NCBI GenBank assembly: GCA_030248215.1
Contig: JASANG010002570.1
Span: forward strand, 248,001-312,000
Reading direction: 5' to 3'
From: Enoplolaimus lenunculus
Lineage: Eukaryota > Nematoda > Enoplea > Enoplida > Thoracostomopsidae
DNA length: 64,000 bases
Shown here piece by piece: positions 50,125-61,500 of this stretch; the stretch's first letter is position 1; each line of letters opens with the position of its first letter. The translations under genes were made by a program, and so were the position numbers. Below the pieces are notes generated by a model. The model searched no databases. It was not told where the DNA came from and saw only the letters and a list, made by a program, of their open reading frames with translations.

Positions 50125-50318
50125 GGCCCATGTTACTTTAAGGGGTGTCCAGGTTTTCGGTGGGTCTATAAACAGTAGGTTTAGATTCTAGATTACATTT
50201 TTTGTTTAGTAGGCTTAGGCTTATAGGCTTACGAACCCATTTTTGCAACGCTTAGGCTTAGTCTTACGTTTAGGCATACGCTTCATCTACTGTTACGACC
50301 CTTAAAGTAACATCGGTC
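50125..50318. mobile_element. MITE subfamily A, inverted
   Basis: Ends GGCCCATGTTACTTTAAGGG and CCCTTAAAGTAACATCGGTC; hexamers read TTAGGC, opposite to other A copies. Confidence 0.82.
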
Positions 50319-50913
50319 GTGCACACTATGAAATTGAGCGAAATTAACAGTTGTCAAATTTGTTGTCTTGTTGTTAAGTTTTAAGTCTATGCTTGAATGA
50401 CCATTAACACTAACGTTCTTTACGCACAAGTAAACAGCGATGTGGGACCCCAAACCAAAATCCTATCTATGACAATGTATGTGTTTGTGTTGATTATTCA
50501 AGTAAATGTTTTCCTTCAACTCAAATTAGCTTCATCATCTGTTCCTTAAATTATGAGCGTTAAGAGTGGTTTTCTTAGTTTTGTTACCTAAATTAAGCTT
50601 TGAATGTGCTAAAAATAATTTATTTTTACAGAGAATAATTTTAGTACAGTGCTGTGTGTTAAAACGGACACGGTGTCTTTATCATGAGGATCATTTTTTC
50701 ACACCACAGTACTATGAAAATAGGACCCATATGAGAATGTGCCAGGGGTCATTTTTAGTGGGGTCATTTTTCGTGCGACACCGGTACAGAAAGGCTGAAA
50801 TTGTTCGATAGGGAACAAAAATTAAAAAATCCATCTAAAACCTTAAGAATTATGGTTGCATCCGCTATTTTGCTGCAAATTCAGACGGCTCGGAAATATA
50901 AGTACGTGCCAGG

Positions 50914-51370
50914 GTACTGTAGTGACCTGAATAAGAGAGGGGACTGATATTTATTTGGCCTTTCCAGAGGGTACCCCCTCGTTCTTCGGTTACGGACTGT
51001 TATTTATTTTTAACCCACGCTCCGCCACCCTTCGTTACTGATATATATCCGGTACTGCAACTACCCGTTGAATTAAACGTTTATTTGTCTTGCGTTAATA
51101 GCTTGAGCGATCATGCAAGGTTATACTTAGGAATGTATATACTTTCAAAACTTAAATACGCCTTAAAGATTCGAACTCAATTTTATTTGGTCCGGGGTCA
51201 TTTATGCACTACAGTTAGGAATAACTAACCTTCATGGACTCTAATTTAGAACTTAGGGACTCTATCCGCTTACGGACTCTTATTAGGGATACGGACTCCT
51301 ATTGATTGGGACTCAAAATGGTGACCCCCTCTTATTACCCCACACCCTCTTATTCGGGTCACGACAGTAC
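50914..51370. mobile_element. MITE family D, whole
   Basis: TA-CTGTAGTGACCTGAATAAGA at left and TTATTCGGGTCACGACAG-TA at right. About 455 bp, no ORF. Confidence 0.88.
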
Positions 51371-51605
51371 TTCCGGAGGTCTGTCTCATGCTCCGACATA
51401 GAATCAACATCCGGCTCCGTTAGAAATTTTGCTGCAAATTCCGGCAATTTCGGTAGTGAAATTTTGCGTAGCTTTACTAAATTTATTTGTTTGCCGCGTT
51501 TCGTTTTAACGTTTGGCGCAATTTTGAAGAAAAAATTGCCGTCCGGAAATTTCGGTAGCAAAATTTTGTATAATTTTGCAAATTTTACGGCATAAAATTT
51601 GGTTG
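51371..51605. repeat. CCGGAG-ended repeat family S
   Basis: Inverted relative of 34110-34440 (TTTACTAAATTTATTTGTTTG matches the other's inverse). Confidence 0.45.
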
Positions 51606-54600
51606 GTGGAAATTAAGATACTTTACTAAAATAACAATGAAAATTAAAAGCATACAAATCGTGACAATCGCCGAAAATAAACCGTCGAAGTAGATTTCGC
51701 TTCCGTGAGTGATCAAAATCTAAAATACAGTAGATAAAGTGAATATCTATCTCCAACTAGGGTTACTTCACCAATATTGCAAAAAAAGAAAATTACAAAT
51801 GAATTTTTCGGTGGCATGTATTGTTCATTTTCTGGTTTCGGTAATCTTTTCAAATTCCGGTCGCAAAACTTTTACTGCATCCGGATGCCAACTATCTGTT
51901 GGAGCAGACTCGCAATTCGCTTCCCATTGACTTGTTAAAACAAATCAGTTCTCGGCACACAGACAGAGCGGCTCCAAACATCCGCAGTAATAACGTTAAA
52001 ACCGCAATTAAAGCTAACCCAACCCTGTGACTTTTAGGTGGCACCTCCTATATTGATTAATCATCGCTCCAGAAAAAACAAATACTTCTTTAATAGTGCA
52101 TATCGCAAAATTCGACGTCCCAACATAAAAACAGCATCATAGACCACCAAAAAGTTATTCATGAAACAAAAATTCGAGACACACAGTTACATGCAACAAA
52201 TATAAGCATAGAAAATACAGGCACCATCCAACTTCCATTAAAGGTTGACAGCAACAGTATATATTTACTATAACAATTTAGAAACAAACGTATACGCAAA
52301 TAATTTCAGACGATTTTCAGCAGCGTGAAAGCCGCTCTGTAAACCTGAGATGTTCGAGATCAACGATAATGTGAAGTTATACCAGAACAATCAATCGTAT
52401 TTTATTCGTTACTCCGGGTTTTCCAGAATACGAGTGTGGTGTGTGAAAAGCAACACGTGTTCCTGCTAGTAAGTTAAATTTCAAAGACAACCCGAAGCTC
52501 CTGTCTAGAGCATGGCTCCGTGTACCGTATACAATACAAATTTCTGACGTTAAACAGTTTTAACATTGCGCAATTTAACAATGCGATCGTCTATTTTTTA
52601 GCCATATTCATAAAATTTTTCTTTCAAATATGCTTTAGTACAAATAACGGCAAAAATTAAAACTCGTAATTAGGATACGAACAAAATCTCTCACAATTCA
52701 CTGCAAAATTATACCTACAACCAAAATTATTGAAAACATCCGTAAAGGCGTCCGCAAGTTTCATCTGTAGAAACATCAAAATATTTCTAATTAGCATGAA
52801 ACCGTAAAAACCCAAGCGCAGCAAATATTTTAAGTTAGTTTAAGTCCGAAGCGCTCGTTTGCCGAACACCCCGGGTTTTATTAAAAGGATAAACCACATT
52901 TACATCAACGAAAGCAATTATATAAACCAAAGAAGGCAACAACATATTATCATAACATAACAAAGGTCCTTGAAAATTACCCATTATTCTACTCTGCTTG
53001 CAAGGATATTATTCAGAGCAAATATGTTAAAAAGCACACAAGAACCAGTTTGGACACATCGGCCGGCCAAATGTTTACACGTACCGTCCAGCCCACCAGT
53101 ACTCTACTTTACGCACGCCAGTCAAAGTTTGTCAAAATGATGCAACCATTCTCACTCTTTCAAACAAAGCACATACAATCAACTTAGATCGTCAGTATTT
53201 TACCGAAAAAAATGTCCCAATTACAAACCAAATGTACAAATACATAATCTGCAAAACTAAAGACATATATTATAAAATTTAACACAAACGGAAAAAAATA
53301 TAGCCAGTGTAGTGCTAGAAAATGTGCCGATTTCAACCCGTTGTTCACAAAAGAACGTTGCTGCGAACGGATAGTTAACGGGCGACGCTACCACTTTTTG
53401 ATTATTTTAATGGTAGGGACGCCTAACTTTTCAGGACAATGACATCAAATCATACTTTAGGTATTTTAAACACAAGGTTGAGAGTAACAGAGTTAGCATT
53501 TGGTTATTGCTCAACAGAGCCCGACACTTATTTATATTCTTTCTTTTGGGCAAAACTGATTGGCTCCGAAGCTATTTTATTGATTTTCATCTCCGTTAAT
53601 TCTTTTTTTTCTACATTTCATTAATTAAGTTTATGCGGGTTGTCTGAGTGTCTGTTGTAAACATAAGCAGTCTATAGACCATTCTTCTGCTTTGGTCTCT
53701 TTTATGGGCCCGCTTAATAAAGCCTTTACTCATCCTAAGCCTACATGAGTCGGGAAGTGCACGTGAAAAACAACCCTTTTGAATTCTAAGTAGCAATCAA
53801 AACAATGGCCGATCAGAAAATTTATTCAAACCTATAAGCCACATGTGAAAATTGTCAGGTTAAACTTAACGTTAACATGGAGAGGCCGAGATGGCTACTG
53901 GTGTAGCTACACAGTTTCGACGGACGCTGTTCAAAACAATGCCTACTCTATTCCTACGGTAAACATAAACAACAAAACTACACCACAAAACGACACCGAA
54001 ACAAACTAAATACTGTAATACGTATTCGTTTACCTCGCAAAGCCGTTTCGAGCAGAACGCAACTTTTGCGCTAATCTACGCATGCGCCGGGAGTAACCGG
54101 GATCGCTGGATAGAAAGCAGTATCAATTTATAGCCACGTCTAAGGCTACGCCTAGTCGTCAATGCCACAAGCAAGCATACAACAACCGTCTTCAGTAAAA
54201 AACACTTTCGGTTTCCGCTGAGTTTAATATTGTCAGTGAGTTGAACGGAATCAATCGTCAAAAACAATGCCCACTTCAAAACTTCATTCAAAATTACTTC
54301 TGCTCGAAAAAACTACTTTGCCAACTGGAGTTTCGCGCAACGGCCTATTGTACACTTTTACACCGCAATTTGCGCTCACACTTAAACTTGGGTTTGACAA
54401 AGGCGTACCTACGCCTACGCTTCTGGTTCACCTTTGTCTAATCATACTCGATAGCCTAAATAAGCCTTAACCATAAATGCAAAGTAAAATGTACAAGAAC
54501 CTACGCAACATTCATAACTTGGTATTTGAAACCAGTACAAAAAATACATTTTGAAACAACGATTCAATACCGATTTAGCAGCGTTTGTTTGCGTGTTCGC

Positions 54601-55509
54601 CATCAATATTTACACAATGAAAATAAAATCAGTGTGAAAAAAAGTGCAACTGAACAGCGGCGTTTCACAAAAGTAATTGGCCAATGACAGTACTATAAGT
54701 TCAAAATTAACCTGATACGTGGAAACCAACAACAGCGGCGACAAAGACTCAAAATGTAACACGTAGCACTAGATAGACAGACAAATATTCAGGACGGAAA
54801 TGGAAATAAATTCTCGATATTCTTCTATTGTGCCACCCTAATGCAAAGTGTATAATATTCTAGGTAAAAAGCATGTATATACATCCTACTATTTTTATTA
54901 GCTCGTTTTTTATATATGCTAGGAATGTTTTTCCAGTAGTATTATTATATACTATCCTAACCATGCAAAAAATTTTCAAAAATTTGTCCGCTTAAAGTTT
55001 TTAAGTTCGTCTTATTTTTCACATTCATCGAATTTTTATCAATTTGGCTAGAAAACACAATATGAGCTTCAGATGTGAAACCGTTTTCTCGAAAAATTGT
55101 CAGCACGGCAGGTTTGGCGAGTTAATACTACACCTCCATCTTCGCTAGATGCGGAACCGGCGCCTACCAAAATTTGACACTAACGGAACAAATTATACGT
55201 AGTCCTACAGAAACCAACTCTTTATATAGCACTCCTACGCTAAAAGCCCAAACTGAGTACATACGTTTACAATTTCGCCATTTAAATATATAACGTACGT
55301 ATCACGAACTGATTATACAAATGTTCACAAATTGCAAAATTATTGTACTATTCACATTTGTTAATGAAAATACATGACGCACGCTGGCACGCAACTTGAG
55401 TTACAAAATACGCCACGAAAACTGACATTATATTTCACAGCTTTTTGAATATCGCACAAACCCCAAAATCCCGAGGGTACGTTCTCGTTTAAATCACACA
55501 GTTTTAAAT
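51606..55509. other. 3' flank of the giant exon, no gene seen
   Basis: AT-rich and unique-looking, free of all the MITE families listed here. Minus-strand AATAAA signals occur, e.g. at plus 54894-54899, about 600 bp past the stop; part of this may be a long 3' UTR. The short frames show no splice context. Confidence 0.4.
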
Positions 55510-58500
55510 TTACAAATTCCTGTGACCGTCAACGCCACGAACATACGGGAAAGCGTACCTTGAAAATTGACTGAAGTCATCGTTACCAGTAGTGTTACGA
55601 GCATTCACACCGGTCGATCCCGCAGACGGCATCAATCCAACTGGGTGCCTAAATCTGGTAACCATAGAATTTGGCAATACCGATTGTGTAAACCCAATAT
55701 CTACAGTCGGGGGTCGGTACACACCAGTTGGCGGAATTGCCGCCGCGAAATCTAGAGGTCGAACTTCACCAATCCGAGACGCAACTGTTTGCTGTACGTT
55801 AGGGCAAAATGGAATACCTCCAGGCACAATCCGATTAGAGGTGGTCAGATTAGTGGTTGAGTTATGTGCTGGACTGTTTTGTATAGGATCTTGTGCGCTT
55901 CCATGGGCACGTACAGGTAACGATTCAAGCTGTTGCGTCGATTGCATCGCTATCGGAAGCCGTGGTGATATTTCAAATCGGGGTGGAGGTATCGAAGATA
56001 ACTGTCTTAGGTTATCGCCAAAGCTTACTGTATCGGTGGTGTTTCCCGTAGGAGGAGGGCGGAGAGAAGAAGGCTGCTGTAAACCAGGCAGAACCATAGG
56101 AATCACTGGTTGTGGGGCAGCTACTACAGGTGGCGGTCCTAATATATTAACAGGAGGTGGCGGAAGAGTATTCAACGCATGTGGTGGCCCCTGCGATAAA
56201 GCAAAACCGAGAGATACACTAACGCCTGGTAATTGAGATTTCTGGAAACCGGTGTAAGATGCTGTTGTAGTAAACGCTGGCGGTATAGCAGGTACAGGTT
56301 GCATACCGCAAGCGCTTAGACTTGTAATCGCCTCACTATGAGTTGTTGAAATCACAGGTGGTGGACGATTAACAAACGAAATATCTTTGGTTTCATTCCA
56401 ACGGCTACAGTCTTGATTATGAATATTCAGCTCCTTAGAGTCTTCCAGGGTAGTAGACACCTTGGCACCTTCTTCTTCGTCACTACTACTCAAAAGCGGG
56501 CGTTTATGCGTTCGATACGAACTTGGACCAGCATTTGGTCTAGTGTCATTAGGTAAGGAACCACGCACCTCAGCAGCTTCTTGGTTCAACGACCGTAACA
56601 TCATATCGCGCATTGTAACCTGATTAGCTTCGCGATTGCCTATAATTCCGCTATTGCCATCGCTAGCTGGTGCTATATGGCCAGCTCCAAATCTAGGCTC
56701 GCCACCGTTCGCAGAACCGCTGGACAACTGGCCGACAACATCGTCCTTATCGTTTACATCTTCATCAAGCAGGGTTCTACGTCTACTACCACTTCCGTCC
56801 GTATTCCAGCTCTCTCTAGCACCTCCCGCCACACTGGTTTCACTTTTATTACCAACTACGTCCGATTTCCAGCTCTCGCTAGCACTGCCCGCCACACCAA
56901 TTTCACTCCTATCATTATTTTGTCTTAACGAGGCCGCCTTATCTCTAGACGTAATTTCGCATTCGCTACCGTCACTTTGATCGCTCGACCACAATAACGC
57001 TGTTCGCTTCCTGCAACTACCCGGCTGAACACTTGCGGTCGCGAGGGCGGGAGGTGAACAACGTTGCTCATACCGGCGGTAATGACTCGAATTACTGCCG
57101 TCGTCAGGCCGTTGTTGCTTACCTTGATTCCCACCCCAATTACCTTTGTTCCCGCCCACACACCTTTCGTGACTTACCGGTGAGCCACATTCTGCCCCGC
57201 TGTCTTCAGCGCTGGTGCTATCTTGCAACAAACATTTTCTGCTCGACTTCGGCGCTGCCTCATGGGCGGCCGATCGCTTGTCTGGCGTTGTTTCTATTGG
57301 ATTGCCATCGCGCAACTCATGAGTGTGACACCCGATCCCAGACCTTCGTATAATTGCACCAGGTGATCGTGAATCTTTGACCCTTGGCATTCGATCTACG
57401 GTCATACTGCGATTGATTCCGCCATGTTTACCGCTACCGTCAAGTTGTTCTTGAGCCAGCTGATTTGCCGTTTTCTGCCCAGGTGATCCCGGCGTGTTTG
57501 TACCATGAACGAAAACCGGTGTGTTGTTTCCTGGCTCACGATCATAATCGTGGCTGCTTGGAAGCTCACCTTCTTCAGATACCGTGTCTGACGAAACATC
57601 ACCGTCATGGATAAGCGCTTTCCTCGCCGGAGCAGACGCCGACACCGGCACAGAACATTCTTCTGCAACCAATCGGCTTTTCGGTTCACGATTTCGAGTA
57701 GCTTGAAACAATCCGGAATCGTTCTTTTCAACTGTGCTATCTAGCGCTTGCTGCATTGCAATCTTTGCTGCAGATGATCCATTCGATGATGACGTCATCG
57801 TTGATTGTTGCGTTACAAGCGGTAACGTCAACGTTGCTTGTTGTGTTAAAGCTGATGCCGTCATCGTTGCTTGTTGCGTCATAACTGATGTCGTCATTGT
57901 CGTCTGACTAACCGGTGGTAGCGCAACAGATGGCGGCGCCATCCCAAGTTTCGACGCGCACTCAGCCACAGCAGTCACGTATGATTCAGTTCCAGGCCCA
58001 GCTTCGATCGCAGCCAGAATTGGATCAAGCGCTGTGGCACCACCCGTGCGACTTGGTGCAGCTTCAAACAGTTGCGTCAACGCGTCAACAACTGGCAGTG
58101 GAGTTCGGCCGTCAATCAAAAGTCTTCTCGCGTTTGCGATTCGTGCTGCAAAATTGTTCTGTGATGATACGGTAGCGGTAGGCGTGTCAAAAGCTGTCTG
58201 AGCTCCCACTCCCAGTGGATCTGTGGACGACGTCTTCATTGCTGCCCGGGGAATTTTCGCTGAAATTGCTTCGTCACTCTGCGACAGCCAGCTACTGCTG
58301 GCGATGGGACCAGATGCGGTATTCGAAAGAGTCACTGATGAACAGGATTGAGGTGTCGGAGAAAGAAAGTTCAGTTGTTGTTGGGCAACTAATGCAGATG
58401 GAGTTGTGGGAACAGCACGGGAATTGAAATCGAAGCAAAGAGGCAAACATGTCGCAACATTTTGGATTGGTATAACAGGGCCGACCGGGCTTTGATGGCC

Positions 58501-61500
58501 CGGTTTGGTAAGACCAAGCCTATCGGAAAGCGTTTGTTGTGTCGCTGATGTGGCCAAAAACGACTGAAAAAATCCTGGCGGTAACAGTTTAGATTTCGGT
58601 TGTTCCATTGGAGGCTTGGCTAAAGATACCGGTGGCCCACTCATGTTACTTGCAGTTCCTGTAACCGACGCTGTACTAGCAATAGACGGCGGCTTAGAAA
58701 CTGCACAAATTGGTCCACTAATTGAAGGTACAGCAGCCGAACCGCCGGACACATTTACCAAAATCATAGTTGCCTCTTTGCCGAAGGAATTACCACTGCA
58801 AACATCAACTAGCGATGCTTCTGAGAGCTGATTCCCGTTTGGAGTAATCGACCCCGCTAAAGGCTCAATATCCATATCATCGTCAACGATCAGCGGCCCA
58901 TCACGTCTTGACCACTGCTTGGACGAGCATTCTGCACCATTCGCGATTACTCCAATTGTTTTTGAGCGTTGTTCTTGTTGTTGCCTTCCAGTTGAATTTG
59001 TAGACCCACCGTTCATAGGAGGTGGTGGCGGCGGCGTAGGTGATTTTGGCGGTGTTTCTTGAGGCGGCAGCGGTGGTGGTGATATTGCCATTGGTTCCAT
59101 AACACGATTACTGCTCCGCGAATAGGTGTTAGTAATCAGAGAATGGTTATCGTTTTGGTCCACAGTTGATTCCATCTTGCTGCGAGTTCCACCAACACTG
59201 CAAGACAAATTTGAATACAACCATGACGACTGTGGAACTGCTAAAAACGATGCTGACTGACAAGTGATCGCCGGTGACGTAGATATCACGGCCGCTGCCG
59301 AGTCACAAGCCTGGTTTTTATCTCGTTTCTCGGTATTTTGTGCAGGATCACGACTGCGGCTGTAAAAGCTACTACTGCCGCCATGTCGATAAATTCGTTT
59401 GCTGTTGCCGTATTGCAAGCGTTGCTGTTGTTTTTCATGCATTTTACGTTCCTCTTCCTGCCGCGACAATTGCTGTTCTTGTTCTGCTTTCCGTTGCTGT
59501 TGTTCTTCATACTGTTGTTGCTGTAGGAGCTTCGATAGTCGTTTTTTGACCGGCTGATCCGCCAAGCTTGGCGTTGGCCGTTCCGCCGATTCATTCACCT
59601 CGAATTCTCCTTGTTTCGTTTGCGGTTCACAACAAACATCGTTCATATTTGGCAGATCAGCTGTTTTCAATCCGGTATGTCTTTGACTCTCATCACACGC
59701 GATGTCACTGCATTTCACTCGTTCCATTCCACCCTGCGGATCCAAACTGTCAGTGGTAGACTTCTTTGCTCCAGTCATTTTATATGTATCCAACTGTTCT
59801 TCTGATTTTTCCACTTCCTTATTTTGAACACTGCTCGAGCTCGAGTGTTCCATTACCATCAACCCACTGCCGTCGCTATCAACGTCAGTACTATCTGACA
59901 CCTGTTCCTTGTCATAGTTGTGATAATGCCTTACACGATTGGTCACTAGTCTAGCAGGGACATTGGCTTCACCTGAGGCAATAGCCGTGTTCCTTGGAGC
60001 TTCGGAATCTGTACATGGCGGTGTCACTACAGGAGGAGTAACAGCTCTGGCCACTGTAGACACATTTGGTTTTTCTCGTTCATTCAAAGACCCAGATCCT
60101 GACCCATGGTTTGTCGCCCCTTCCTCCAAAGATTTCTTGGGACAGCTCTGATCAGATCTTCCACTAATTTTCCTAACGTCGCCAAATTTTGCACTCTCGC
60201 CACTTGTTGTTTTTACCAATTTGCTGTGCTGTTTACCAGCATCACTTGTTGCCTGACTTTTACCACGCTCTTGCTGTAGTTCACTGCCGTCGCTAGACGG
60301 CTTTTGAAAAACCTGCGCAAGACCTCCGAGCAACGCAGTTAACGAGATCATTAAAACAGACGGATCGACACCTTGAAACCGAGACAAAATTTCAGGGCTA
60401 ATCAAACTAGTCAGCGACGCTGGATCTTTGATACTTCCACCGGAAAGCTTGCTCAAAGCTTCAATGATTGCATTATTCTGGCTACTGTTAGTTGTAGTTG
60501 GAGCTGCAGTCTTTGAAGCACCTACAGTTTCCTGCTGATTTTCGCCGAGCTTTTTTAGTAAAGTTAAACTAACGTCTTGATCAGGTTGCGGTAGATTACT
60601 TCCATCTTTACCTGGCAGACCGGATTTCGCAACACCATGTTCAGAATCACCTTTTGTAGCTGTAACTGCCACGAGGCCACGTTGGGCTGGAAATTGCGGT
60701 GAAAGCACTTCGTCATCTGGGCTTGTAATCGGTTCGGTCACGTGTAATTGTTGCCGGGTAGGCTTAATCAGTGCCCGCGGGAGCTGTTGTTTTGGCTTGT
60801 CCCCACTCGACGCCATAACTCCACCTGTACCGGCTGCTTTTTGAGCAGCTAAAGCAACGGCTGACGGAGACAAAGGCGGGGATCCGGGTGGAGTTTTCGG
60901 GCCACCGGAGCAACTACGATGCGTGTGGCTACTAGCAGCTGCTTTTTGAGTACCACCGGTGTGTTTGCTTCCTGGAGAAACTAGAGTTGGTCGGGCTTTA
61001 TCACCTGCCACGCTGTCGTGTCTTGCTTCTCGCTCTGACTGTTGTTGCTGTTGTTGATAATGATGATGGTGCACATATCCGGGTACTTTTGGCAAATCTT
61101 TAATACTACTACTGCCTCCTGTCAGCACGTACAAGCTAGTTGTCGTCGTTGGTGTAATAACATTTTTATTGCCGTCGCCAAGCGCTGCTAATTGCAAAAT
61201 CGAGGATGTTGCACTCGTAATAACATTAGTCGCCGGTGGAATATCATCCTGTTCCGGTAAATTTCCGCCACTTTCTAGTCTTTCGCGACCAGCTGGCACC
61301 AGCCCGCACGCGCCAGAATATGCAGACGCCATAGAGCTTCTAGCAGCTGCGTCTGTGAGGACTTTTCCGCCGGATTTAATTTTTTCGGCGAGAAGCGTTT
61401 CCATCAGACCTCTGGTATGCGGAAGGCACCCTGTACTACCGGTTGGCAAATTATCCATAAGCGACGACCCATAATGCCTGACAAAATGACGGCGCTGGGG

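Noticed and set aside
1-51000. TTAGGC arrays as true or interstitial telomere
   Set aside because: They always lie inside MITEs with inverted ends and are short and interrupted.
55592-56236. 214-codon plus frame opposite the giant exon
   Set aside because: Shadow of a GC-richer, Pro/Gly-coding stretch; no similarity to a protein and no promoter seen.
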